This document shows, piece by piece, positions 53,740 to 62,248 of a stretch of 64,000 nucleotides of DNA. The position numbers were made by a program, and so were the translations under genes. The notes under the pieces were generated by a model that was given only the letters and a program-made list of their open reading frames with translations, made no database searches and had not been told where the DNA came from. Position 1 is the stretch's first letter. Every line of letters begins with the position of its first letter. Origin of the DNA: Streptomyces aurantiogriseus (GTDB lineage Bacteria > Actinomycetota > Actinomycetes > Streptomycetales > Streptomycetaceae). The DNA lies in assembly GCF_014649375.1 (NCBI RefSeq), contig NZ_BMSX01000005.1, positions 248,001 to 312,000 on the forward strand, in the 5' to 3' direction.

Positions 53740-54507
53740 CTACCAGCGAGCCGCTCCCAGGTCTCTGGAGATCGCTCGTGCCGCCTCACGGAGCAGGCTG
53801 ATCAGGTTCGGCCGGGGACGGCCCTGCCCGTGGCAGATCCTCTCGACCGGGCCGGACAGTCCGATGGCGCCCACCACGAGGCCGCCGTGCCCACGGATCG
53901 GCGCGGCGACGCTGGCTTCGCCCATGCTCATTTCCTGGACCTCGGCGGCCCATCCGACGTCCCGGACCTCGGCGAGTGCCTGGTTGAGTTGCTCCGGCGC
54001 GGCCAGGGTGTGCCGGGTGTAGGCCTCCAGCCCGGTTTCCAGGGCCGGCTCGAGGGGCGCGGTGCCGAAGGCGAGCAGGACCTTGCCGAGCGAGGAGGCA
54101 TGCAGCGGCAGCAGCGAGCCCACGTCCAGGGTCTGCAGCGTGTCGTCCGGCCGGAACACGTGGTGGACGACGAGGACCTTGCCCTCCAGGGGGGTGCCCA
54201 GGCGGACCGCTTCCCCACTACGGGCGGCCAGGGCGTCGGCCCAGTTGATGGAGCGCGACCGCAGCTCGTTGACGTCGAGGTAACTGGTGCCGAGGTGCAG
54301 CAGGGCGGCCCCGAGCTGGTACTTTCCGGTCGCCGCGTCCTGCTCCACGAAGTCCACGTGCTGGAGCGTGCGCAGAATGCCGTGCGTGGTGCCCTTCGCG
54401 AGTCCGAGCGAGGCCGACACCTCGCCGAGCCCGAGTCGGCGCGGTCCACCGGCGAGCAGACGCAGAATCGCCGCCGCCCGTTCGATCGACTGGACTGGGC
54501 CGGCCAT
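53740..54507 (-). CDS. IclR-family regulator (GylR-like)
   Basis: 255 residues: N-terminal winged helix [40 protein letters not shown], then the IclR effector domain with [20 protein letters not shown] and [15 protein letters not shown]. In Streptomyces, GylR controls the adjacent glycerol operon with glycerol-3-phosphate as inducer; position directly before glpK supports the same job here. ATG 54507 gives the standard family start. Confidence 0.9.
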   Translation of the reverse strand: MAGPVQSIERAAAILRLLAGGPRRLGLGEVSASLGLAKGTTHGILRTLQHVDFVEQDAATGKYQLGAALLHLGTSYLDVNELRSRSINWADALAARSGEAVRLGTPLEGKVLVVHHVFRPDDTLQTLDVGSLLPLHASSLGKVLLAFGTAPLEPALETGLEAYTRHTLAAPEQLNQALAEVRDVGWAAEVQEMSMGEASVAAPIRGHGGLVVGAIGLSGPVERICHGQGRPRPNLISLLREAARAISRDLGAARW

Positions 54508-54704
54508 GAGGCGAGCCTATTACCGCCACAGAGAGTCCGCGTTACGTGCAGGTGAACGGTGCACCAAGGGACGAACCACCGCGTTCGGTAATGCCGACCG
54601 CCGTTCATTGACCGGCCTGGTCTCGCTCCCTAGCGTGCCTTGTGGCCCGGCACAACGCGCTGCAGGCCGCGTCAGGCCGACAGCGCTCACCGGAGGAGAG
54701 CAAT

Positions 54705-55130
54705 ATGGCGGTACAGCTCAATACGAGGCAGCGGGACACAGTCGAGCACGTGTGTACGATGCCGCCCGCCCCCGGTGCCGTCTCAGGCGTGCGCCGACGG
54801 GTGCGAGCGATTCTCGACCTCTGGAACGTGTCCCCGCAGATCGTCGAGGACTCGCTCCTGGTGGTGTCGGAGTTGCTCACCAACGCGATCGTCCACGCCC
54901 TGCCCCCGGCGGTACTGCGGCTGGCCTGGGTCAGCGACGACGGGCTCGGCACCCTGCGCGTCGAGGTCACGGACGCGGGACCCGTGCGCCCGAGGGGGCA
55001 GTCGCCCGAGGGGATCGACCCGGACGAGCACGGCCGGGGCGAGCAGATCGTTCACGCGCTGGCGACTCGGCACGGCATACACGTCCACTCCGGCGGGGTG
55101 ACCCGGTGGGCCGATCTCGTCGCGGCATGA
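54705..55130 (+). CDS. RsbW-like ATP-binding (anti-sigma/HATPase) protein
   Basis: 141 residues with a small GHKL ATPase fold: N box VVSELLTNAIVHALPPAV, G1 box VTDAGPVRP and G2 region DEHGRGEQIVHALATRHG. Many Streptomyces carry dozens of such single-domain proteins, which bind sigma factors or anti-sigma antagonists. ATG 54705 with CGGAGGAG is preferred over the GTG at 54642. No partner antagonist gene is adjacent, but a SpoIIE-type phosphatase is encoded at 14368-15216. Confidence 0.85.
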   Translation: MAVQLNTRQRDTVEHVCTMPPAPGAVSGVRRRVRAILDLWNVSPQIVEDSLLVVSELLTNAIVHALPPAVLRLAWVSDDGLGTLRVEVTDAGPVRPRGQSPEGIDPDEHGRGEQIVHALATRHGIHVHSGGVTRWADLVAA

Positions 55131-55634
55131 GAATGCGCGGCTGTACGTCGGAGAGCAGCTTTTTGCCTGGCGGACGCTGTGCCGCCTGGAAACGACTTGG
55201 GCGGATTATGTATACGCCGGGGTATACGCGAGGCCAGGCGCGTGGCCGGCGGGGCGCGGCAAAGCCTTCGCACCGCCGTCAGGCCCGCGCGAAGGCTTCA
55301 GGGCAAAAACAGTCCCCGGTAGTGCTGCGCGTGTCCTGAAGCTTCAGTCGTCACTGTTGCCTCGGTGTCGCGCCGGCTTGCCGGGGGCCTGAACCACATC
55401 CTGTCCAAGTCACTCCGCCGACTAGACGTCCTCACCGACTTTGTGACTCTTTCGGTGTTGTGGTCTACTAATCACCTTGCTCCAGATATGCCACGAGTCA
55501 ATAGAATTTGGGTAAAATTTTCAGCATTCAGTGGGGAAGGGGCGGGGCCTCCCAGGGCGACGGACCGCAGAGCTGTCGTGAACGTTTCTGAGTCGGCGGG
55601 CGTCACAGCGGTAACCGACTCAGAGGGAGCCACC
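55131..55634. other. Non-coding region with hairpin, direct repeats and AT-rich patch
   Basis: No gene is visible. Structures seen: two direct copies of GTATACGC (55210-55217 and 55222-55229), a hairpin with perfect 9-bp arms AAGCCTTCG/CGAAGGCTT (55262-55298) and an unusually AT-rich stretch at about 55440-55530. The AT-rich part probably holds the promoter of the DUF6174 lipoprotein gene. Confidence 0.5.
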
Positions 55635-56108
55635 ATGACTGCCGGACGTCTCCGTCCCCGTTCCGCATCCGCCGCCGCGATGATCGGGGCCCTGCTGTGT
55701 GCAGCCACCTCAGCCGCCTGTGACTCCTCGACGTCCGCCGAGTCCGCTGATGAGCGCAAGCCGAAGACCACCTGGGAGGAGCCTGCCGCGTACTCCTACA
55801 CGCTGACATCGACCACCCAGGTCCTGGCAGGCACCTTCCGGGTGAAGGTCCGGGACGGCACGGTGACAGAGGCAGTCGGAATCGACGAGGACAGTCAGCG
55901 GCAGGTACAAGAACTGCCCCGTGAGATCCCCACGATCGCCGAGCTGTTGAAGAGGCTGGACCAGGCCCGCAGCGACGGCGCGGACACTGCGGAAGCGGAA
56001 TATGCGGCCGACGGCCGCCCGCTGCGGATCACTCTGGACTGGGAGAAGAACGCCATCGACGACGAGGCCCTGTACGTGATCAGCTCCTACGAATCGACCC
56101 CCGTCTAG
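55635..56108 (+). CDS. DUF6174 lipoprotein
   Basis: 157 residues: basic start MTAGRLRPRSASAAAM, hydrophobic core and lipobox TSAAC (Cys29), then an acidic linker. The DUF6174 domain reads YSYTLTSTTQVLAGTFRVKV, VTEAVGIDEDSQRQVQ, IPTIAELLKRLDQAR and a closing strand DEALYVISSYE. These proteins sit on the outer membrane face; their function is unknown. ATG 55635 follows GGGAG. The gene stands alone, convergent with the esterase remnant. Confidence 0.8.
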   Translation: MTAGRLRPRSASAAAMIGALLCAATSAACDSSTSAESADERKPKTTWEEPAAYSYTLTSTTQVLAGTFRVKVRDGTVTEAVGIDEDSQRQVQELPREIPTIAELLKRLDQARSDGADTAEAEYAADGRPLRITLDWEKNAIDDEALYVISSYESTPV

Positions 56109-56243
56109 CGCGGTGCGGTGGAGACGGCTCCCAACCGCTGTCCACCCCCCGCCAACGGCCCACGTCCATGTCCCGCAGCACCGGTTCTGCGGCGGCGGTC
56201 CGCGCCTCCCGAAGGGCCCGCGGACCGACCGCCGGCAGCGCGA

Positions 56244-56618
56244 TCAGCGCAGGGTCTTCCAGAAGGCGTAGTGGTGGTCCTTGGCGAAGTCCACGGGCTT
56301 GATGCCGCCCGGGCCCGAGGCGAGTTGCTGTGCGTTCGTGGCCGCCGGGGTGGTGGGCTTCCAGGCCGTCCTGCCCGTGCGGGCGAAGTCATCGGCAGCG
56401 GTTGCCACGCCCTCGGCCAGGGCGTCCCTCCGGTTCCGTTTGCCCATGGTGGATGTGCACGGGGCGCTCTGCAGGACGACCCGGTCGAAGAGGCCCGCCG
56501 ATGACGGGGCGGCCAGGTGGGCGCAGGTGCTGTGACCGCCGGCGGACTCGCCGAAGAGGGTGACGTTGTACGGGTCGCCGACGCCACACGCGTGGGGACG
56601 GGCCGGCGGCAGAGCCAC
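56244..56618 (-). pseudogene. Type B carboxylesterase remnant with internal deletion
   Basis: The frame has the nucleophile elbow VTLFGESAGGHSTCAHLAAP and VVLQSAPC, which lie near residue 200 of about 500 in this family. It then passes directly into the C-terminal segment FARTGRTAWKPTTPAATNAQ, ending HHYAFWKTLR. The N-terminal 180 residues and about 240 central residues with the Glu and His of the triad are gone. Confidence 0.7.
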
Positions 56619-56685
56619 CGGCTTCGTGGTGGACGAGCTGCACCACCGGAGGCCGGGTTCCGCCGCGTGGCGCCTCGGCGGACCG

Positions 56686-58593
56686 TCAGCTGATCGTGAT
56701 GGACTTCGTGGTCGTCGTCTGGTCGATGTCCGTGACGCGGACGGTGACCGCCATCGTCCACTTGCCGGCCTTGGAGAGCTGGAGGTTTCCGGTCTGCCAG
56801 TAGCCGCCCACGTTGCGCAGATTGGCGTCGAGCGGTCCGATACCGCCGTCGGCGCTGGTGAAGGTGATCCGCAGTTCCGGGATGGAGATGATGCCGCCGT
56901 CGACGGCGTAGACGAGCGCCTGGAGTTCGTTGCGGCCGACGCTCGCGGGGCTGAGGGTGATGAGGACGTTGCCGCTGCCGTTCTCGGCCCCGGTGTCGAA
57001 GGGGACGGTGACGCTGACGGCGTTCGGCTGGGCCGGGACGGTCACCGCCGCGACGGTCGCCGCGTTCGCCTCGGTCCGGGCCGGGGTGGTCTCGGTCAGG
57101 ACGGTGGTGATCCCGAGGACCGCGACCGCGAGAAGGGCCTCGGCAGCGACCGAGCGCCGCAGCCGGTGCCGGGGGTCGGGGTCGGCCGGGCCGGTGTCGC
57201 CCGAGGCGGTGCCGAGCTCCGGGGTGTCCGTCGGGGACGCCTCGCCCTGGGGACTGTCGGCGCCGCCCTGTGCTGAGCCACGCGCGGCCGCGACAGCCAG
57301 GGCGGGTTCCCTGGCCTCCCCGGCCGCCGTCTCCTCGGCGGGCTCCCGCAGGCGAGCCGTCCAGCGGCGGGAGTACGCCGCCACCAGCAGCACGGCCGCC
57401 ACGGCCGCGGTCTTCAGCAGCAGCAGTGTGCCGAAGCGACTGGAGGTCAGGGCGTCCCAGGAGCCGACCAGCCGCCACGACTGGTAAAGGCCCGTCGCGG
57501 CGAGGACGACGACTGAGACGAACGCGAGGCGGGAGAAACGGGCCACCGCCTCCGGGGGTGCCTCCTCGCCCTCGCGTGCACGGAACAGGACGATGACCAG
57601 CGCGACGAGACCGCCCAGCCACAGCGCGACGGTCACCAGGTGGAGGGCGTCCGCCGGGATGGCGAGCCTGGTCTGCTCTCCGGCTGCGGCGTGTCCGGTG
57701 AGGGCCCAGGTGTATGCCAGAGCCGACGCGATCAGCGCGCCGGCCGCGATCAGGGCCGGGCGGCGCCTGCCGGGTGACGACCCGGCGTCGGCCGCGTCCT
57801 TCGCGGCACCGGCGACACCCGCCAGGAAAAGTCCCGAGGCCGCCAGCACCAGGAGGCGGACCATCAAGGCGCTGCCCGGCTCCGTGCCGAGGGTGTCGCG
57901 CAGAGCGGCCGGGTCGACAGCCTCGGCCAGGCTCTCCCCCGAGGTGTAGGGGGCACGCAGCGTCAGCAGGGTGAGACCGGACAGCAGCAGGGTCACCCAG
58001 CCGGCCACGAGCAGCCGCCGCATCCGGCGCAGCCGAGCCCCGTCCGGCCAGCACACCAGCAGGAAGGCCGCCGTGCCCACCATCAGGACGTAGCCCAGGT
58101 AAGCGACGAACCGGGCCCCGGAGTACAGGGTGCCGACCAGACCCTCGCCGGGCTGGGTGTCGGAAACCACGGCCCTCGTCGGAGACGGCGCGCCCACAGA
58201 GAACACGAACGCCTCGCCGATGGGGTGGCTGTCGGCCGAGACCGCCTTCCACGACACGGTGTACGTGCCGTCGGCCAGGCCGGCCGGCAGGGCGACCCGG
58301 GCGGTGGCGGGGTCGGAGCCGACGTGCTCGGTGGTGCCCGCCTCGATCCGCCGTCCGTCGGGGTCGAGAACCTTGATCGAGTCCTCGAAGAGGGTCATGG
58401 ACTCGGTGAAGGTCATGGTGACCTCGCTGGGCGCGGTCTTCAGCACACTGCCCTCGGCCGGGTTGGTGTCGCGCACCTTGGCATGGGCGGCGGCCGGTCC
58501 CGCGCCCGCGAACAGCAAGCCGAGGACCGCTCCCAGCAGCAGGACGAGGGCTCCCGCCCGGCGGCCCGGGCGGGAGGCGGCGAAAGTACTCAC
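56686..58593 (-). CDS. CopC-CopD copper resistance/uptake fusion protein
   Basis: 635 residues. Signal peptide 1-35, then a mature CopC domain starting AHAKVRDTNPAEGSVLKTAP (N-terminal His copper ligand) with SADSHPIGEAFVFSVG near residue 120. A CopD membrane domain follows with about eight helices (about 155-420), including the copper-type LAIPADALHLVTVALWLGGL. A charged linker (425-475), one more helix (480-500) and a C-terminal extracellular YtkA-like domain (540-635) complete it. It binds copper outside and moves it across the membrane. Confidence 0.9.
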   Translation of the reverse strand: MSTFAASRPGRRAGALVLLLGAVLGLLFAGAGPAAAHAKVRDTNPAEGSVLKTAPSEVTMTFTESMTLFEDSIKVLDPDGRRIEAGTTEHVGSDPATARVALPAGLADGTYTVSWKAVSADSHPIGEAFVFSVGAPSPTRAVVSDTQPGEGLVGTLYSGARFVAYLGYVLMVGTAAFLLVCWPDGARLRRMRRLLVAGWVTLLLSGLTLLTLRAPYTSGESLAEAVDPAALRDTLGTEPGSALMVRLLVLAASGLFLAGVAGAAKDAADAGSSPGRRRPALIAAGALIASALAYTWALTGHAAAGEQTRLAIPADALHLVTVALWLGGLVALVIVLFRAREGEEAPPEAVARFSRLAFVSVVVLAATGLYQSWRLVGSWDALTSSRFGTLLLLKTAAVAAVLLVAAYSRRWTARLREPAEETAAGEAREPALAVAAARGSAQGGADSPQGEASPTDTPELGTASGDTGPADPDPRHRLRRSVAAEALLAVAVLGITTVLTETTPARTEANAATVAAVTVPAQPNAVSVTVPFDTGAENGSGNVLITLSPASVGRNELQALVYAVDGGIISIPELRITFTSADGGIGPLDANLRNVGGYWQTGNLQLSKAGKWTMAVTVRVTDIDQTTTTKSITIS

Positions 58594-58939
58594 GGACCGG
58601 ACTCCTCGATATCAGTGGGCGCGCTGTGCTCCACCTTTGTCCTACGCATGTCCCCACCCCGGTGTTCAGTCCGCGGTCGGCGGGGGCGCACCGGTGTAGG
58701 GGCCGACGGGAAGCCGGTGTCGACGTGCAGGTGCTCGCGCACCTTGATGTTCTGCCAGACCGAGCCCTCGTCGCCATGAGCGGCTGCACACGGCCTACGC
58801 CGCCCGCTTCCCGGCCGTCGAGGAACTGCGACGGTGTCACCGGCCGGGCCGGCTGGAGGGGCGGGCGCTCCGTCGGTGCCGCGGACGGGGTGGCACGCGT
58901 CGGGGCAGCGGCCTGGGGGACGTGAGCCGCACGGTCACA
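58594..58939. other. Intergenic region between convergent minus-strand genes, no clear gene
   Basis: Short protein-like pieces occur (minus strand GSVWQNIKVREHLHVDTGFP; plus strand ERLHTAYAARFPAVEELRR), but none has a start, stop and length that fit together. They could be remnants of genes lost between copCD and the LacI gene. I see no strong hairpin or repeat. Confidence 0.35.
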
Positions 58940-60049
58940 TCAGCGTGCTTCTGGCGGCGGGGCCGTGCTCTCCCGGTGTACCAGCCGTGTCGGCACCAGC
59001 GTCGTCCCGTGTTCGGGGTCGTTGCGGCGCATCTTGCGCAGCACGGCCTGGACGCAGAGGCGGCCGACCTCCGCGAAGTCCTGGTGGAGTGTGGTGAGCG
59101 GGGGCAGGAAGGAGCCCGCCTCGGGGATGTCGTCGAAGCCGATGACGCTGACGTCCTCGGGTACGCGGCGGCCGCGTTCGTGGAGGGCGCGCAGCAGGCC
59201 CAGGGCCATCTGGTCGTTGGCCGCGAAGACGGCGGTGCAGTCCTCGCGGGCCGCGAGTTCGAGTCCGGCGTGGTAGCCGGACTCCGCCGACCAGTCGCCC
59301 CGGACGAGGGGCGGCGGGGTGCGGCCCGCCTCGACGAGGGCCTCGCGCCAGGCGTCGGCGCGGCGCTGCGCGGCGAAGGAGTCCTCCGGACCGCCGAGGT
59401 GCCACACCGTGCGGTGGCCGAGGCCGAGCAGATGCTGGACGGCGGTGCGGGTGCCGCCGGCCTGGTCGGTGTCCACGACCGTGTAGCGGTCACCGGCGTC
59501 GGAGTCGACGACCACGACCTGGACGTGCGGCGGGAGGATGACGGTCGCCGCGTCCAGCAGGTGCACCTCCATGATGACGATCACGGCGTCGACGGCGAGC
59601 TCCTCCAGCCGGGAGAAGGCGCCGCGCACCTCGTCCTGGGTGGGGACGGCCACCGGCAGCAGGGTCACCGCGTACCCCTCGGCGGCGGCGGAGGTGGCGA
59701 TCGCCTCCAAGGTGCGCACGTTGCCGGTCGTCGACAGGGTGAAGGTGATGACGCCGATGGTGCGGAACTCCCCGCGCTTGAGGGCACGGGCGGCGCTGTT
59801 GGGCCGGTAGCCCAGCTCCTTCATGGCGGCCAGCACCTGCCGGCGGGTCTCCTCGTTCACGCCGGCGTAACCGTTGGACACGCGGGAGACCGTCTGCGAC
59901 GAGACGCCCGCCAGGCGGGCCACGTCCGCCATCGAGGCGGTGGCCCGGCCACGGGTCCCGGGGCGTTTCGCGGCGCCGCCGGGCCGGGACGCGCCTCCGG
60001 CCGGTTCCACGGCCGCCCCGGCTCCGCTCACCGGGGCTCTTTCAGCCAT
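58940..60049 (-). CDS. LacI-family repressor of the beta-galactoside locus
   Basis: 369 residues: a 35-residue Gly/Ala/Pro-rich leader, LacI HTH SMADVARLAGVSSQTVSRVS and hinge YRPNSAARALKRGEFRTIGV, then the ligand domain (VVDTDQAGGTRTAVQHLLGL, AVFAANDQMALGLLRAL, VIGFDDIPEAGSFLPPLTT). The exact start is uncertain; ATG 60049 has GGAG very close and ATG 59932 would begin directly at the HTH. It is divergent from the permease genes with two palindromes between, so it should repress the 60281-64000 operon until a galactoside binds. Confidence 0.88.
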   Translation of the reverse strand: MAERAPVSGAGAAVEPAGGASRPGGAAKRPGTRGRATASMADVARLAGVSSQTVSRVSNGYAGVNEETRRQVLAAMKELGYRPNSAARALKRGEFRTIGVITFTLSTTGNVRTLEAIATSAAAEGYAVTLLPVAVPTQDEVRGAFSRLEELAVDAVIVIMEVHLLDAATVILPPHVQVVVVDSDAGDRYTVVDTDQAGGTRTAVQHLLGLGHRTVWHLGGPEDSFAAQRRADAWREALVEAGRTPPPLVRGDWSAESGYHAGLELAAREDCTAVFAANDQMALGLLRALHERGRRVPEDVSVIGFDDIPEAGSFLPPLTTLHQDFAEVGRLCVQAVLRKMRRNDPEHGTTLVPTRLVHRESTAPPPEAR

Positions 60050-60151
60050 CTCCACGCGTAGGCCCCACCTTTCGTTCACCGCAGGTTCCACGGTCTCCCC
60101 AGAGGACCCTTGACCGTGGTTATCGGGGCAGTGTAGACATGCCGCCATCAG

Positions 60152-60167
60152 ATGTTTACGTAAACAT
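60152..60167. promoter_or_regulatory. LacI operator O1 of the galactoside locus
   Basis: ATGTTTACGTAAACAT is a perfect 16-bp palindrome with the central CG pair typical of LacI sites. It lies between the divergent repressor and permease genes. Confidence 0.85.
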
Positions 60168-60196
60168 AACAGCTCACCGGGCTTCTGCGGTGGCTG

Positions 60197-60212
60197 ATGT
60201 TTGCGTAAACAT
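60197..60212. promoter_or_regulatory. LacI operator O2 of the galactoside locus
   Basis: ATGTTTGCGTAAACAT differs from O1 at one base. Centres of O1 and O2 are 45 bp apart, a little over four helix turns. It sits about 70 bp before the first permease start. Confidence 0.85.
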
Positions 60213-60280
60213 CGTGGCGGCGCGGCACGGCACGTCGGTGCGGCACCGCCGGTTCCGGGACAGGACGAGCAAGGAACGAC

Positions 60281-61207
60281 ATGACGACGCTGCAACCGCC
60301 GGCGGCTGCCGAACCGCGGCCGGCACCCCCTCCGGCAAGACGGGACCGCCGCTCCTGGACGGGGTGGGGGTTCATCGGTCCCTTCGTGGCCGTGTTCGCC
60401 CTGGTCTTCCTGGCCCCGATCGCGTATTCGATCTATCTCAGCCTCTTCCGTGACCAGCTCATCGGCGGCACCACCTTCGTCGGCGTCGACAACTACACGC
60501 AGGCGCTGAAGGACGACCAGTTCTGGGCCGCCCTCGGACGGGTGTCGCTCTTCCTGGCCGTCCAGGTCCCGATCATGCTCGGCATCGCCCTGCTGGTGGC
60601 CCTGGTCCTGGACAGCGGGCGGCTCTACGGAAAGAGCTTCTTCCGCATCACGATCTTCCTGCCGTACGCGGTGCCCGCCGTGGTCGCCACCCTGATGTGG
60701 GGCTTCATGTACGGCACGAAGTACGGGCTGGTGGGCGACATCAACGAGGCGTTCGGCGTCTCCCTGCCCGATCCTCTCTCGCCCGACCTGGTCCTGGCGT
60801 CGATCGGCAACATCGTCACCTGGGAGTTCGTCGGCTACAACATGCTGATCTTCTACTCGGCGCTGCGCGTCATCCCGCACTCGCTCTACGAGGCGGCGGA
60901 GATCGACGGCGCCGGACAGATCCGTGTGATCACCGCGATCAAGCTGCCCGCGATCCGCGGCGCCCTCGTCATCGCGACGATCTTCTCCATCATCGGCAGC
61001 TTCCAGCTCTTCAACGAGCCGAACATCCTGCGGCCGTTGGCGCGCAACGCCATCACGACCGACTACACCCCGAACTACTACACGTACTCGCTGTCCTTCA
61101 ACGGCCAGCAGCACAACTACTCCGCGACGGTGGCCATCATCATGGGCGTGATCACGATGGTGATCGCCTACGTCGTGCAGCTGCGCGGCATGCGCAAGGG
61201 AGCGTGA
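60281..61207 (+). CDS. Carbohydrate ABC transporter permease (MalF/LacF type)
   Basis: 308 residues: proline-rich cytoplasmic N-terminus (1-25) and six helices starting GWGFIGPFVAVFALVFLAPI. The EAA loop is PHSLYEAAEIDGAGQIRVIT near residues 205-225. It pairs with the next gene, which begins 4 bp after its stop. Together with the binding protein and GH42 enzyme it would import a beta-galactoside or galacto-oligosaccharide. As at 1903-3701, no ATPase gene is included, so MsiK-type sharing is likely. Confidence 0.92.
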   Translation: MTTLQPPAAAEPRPAPPPARRDRRSWTGWGFIGPFVAVFALVFLAPIAYSIYLSLFRDQLIGGTTFVGVDNYTQALKDDQFWAALGRVSLFLAVQVPIMLGIALLVALVLDSGRLYGKSFFRITIFLPYAVPAVVATLMWGFMYGTKYGLVGDINEAFGVSLPDPLSPDLVLASIGNIVTWEFVGYNMLIFYSALRVIPHSLYEAAEIDGAGQIRVITAIKLPAIRGALVIATIFSIIGSFQLFNEPNILRPLARNAITTDYTPNYYTYSLSFNGQQHNYSATVAIIMGVITMVIAYVVQLRGMRKGA

Positions 61208-61211
61208 CCCG

Positions 61212-62159
61212 ATGAGCAGCCCTCTCACCACCGACTCCCCCGCCACGCCCGCCAAGACCTCCTCCCCCGCCAGGAACGCGCCGCGTCTGCGCGGCCCGCG
61301 CAGGCACACTCCGGGGAAGCCCCGGCGCAGCCTGCTGCTGACGGTGCTGACCTCCCTGGTCGTCCTCTACACCGTGGTGCCGCTGATCTGGCTGGCCATC
61401 AACGCCACCAAGACCCAGGCGGGCCTGGCCGACTCCAACGGGCTGTGGTTCAGCAGCGACTTCGCCCTGTGGGACAACATCCGTGACACGTTCACGTACG
61501 ACGACGGCGTGTTCACGCGCTGGCTGCTGAACACCCTGCTGTACGTGGTGCTCGGCGCCGGCGGTGCCACCTTCCTGGCGATCCTGGGCGGTTACGCGCT
61601 GGCGAAGTTCGACTTCCCCGGCAAGCGCGGCATCTTCGCGGTCGTCATCGGCGCCGTCGCCGTCCCCGGTACGGCCCTGGCGGTGCCCACCTTCCTGATG
61701 TTCAGCAAGATGGGCCTGACCGACACCCCGTGGGCGGTGATCATCCCGTCGCTGGTCTCGCCGTTCGGCCTCTACCTGATGTGGGTCTTCGCCAGCGAGG
61801 CGATTCCCACCGAACTCCTCGAGGCCGCCCGCATCGACGGGGCCGGCGAGGCGCGCACCTTCTTCACGGTCGCCCTGCCCCTGCTCGCCCCCGGCATCGT
61901 GACCGTGCTGCTGTTCACCACGGTTGCCACCTGGAACAACTACTTCCTGCCGCTGATCATGCTCAAGGACTCGGACTGGTATCCCCTGACCCTGGGTCTG
62001 AGCGTGTGGAACTCCCAGGCCGAGACCATCGGCGGCGATGTGATCTTCAACCTGGTGATCACCGGTTCGCTGCTCACCATCCTGCCGCTGATCGCCGCGT
62101 TCCTGCTGCTGCAGAAGTACTGGCAGTCGGGTCTCGCCGCCGGAAGCGTCAAGGAGTGA
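61212..62159 (+). CDS. Carbohydrate ABC transporter permease (MalG/LacG type)
   Basis: 315 residues: basic and Pro/Ser-rich N-terminus (1-40), six helices beginning SLLLTVLTSLVVLYTVVPLI, EAA loop IPTELLEAARIDGAGEARTF and C-terminus LLLQKYWQSGLAAGSVKE, characteristic of MalG-type subunits. GGGAG precedes ATG 61212, which lies inside the tail of the upstream gene region. It forms the second half of the channel with the preceding permease. Confidence 0.92.
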   Translation: MSSPLTTDSPATPAKTSSPARNAPRLRGPRRHTPGKPRRSLLLTVLTSLVVLYTVVPLIWLAINATKTQAGLADSNGLWFSSDFALWDNIRDTFTYDDGVFTRWLLNTLLYVVLGAGGATFLAILGGYALAKFDFPGKRGIFAVVIGAVAVPGTALAVPTFLMFSKMGLTDTPWAVIIPSLVSPFGLYLMWVFASEAIPTELLEAARIDGAGEARTFFTVALPLLAPGIVTVLLFTTVATWNNYFLPLIMLKDSDWYPLTLGLSVWNSQAETIGGDVIFNLVITGSLLTILPLIAAFLLLQKYWQSGLAAGSVKE

Positions 62160-62248
62160 GCCTGCCGCCCTCCGGTCGCCCCTTCAGCCCCACGTTGCGC
62201 ACCACCACCCTCACCCTGTCCCACCCACGAAGAAGTGGAAGCACCTCC

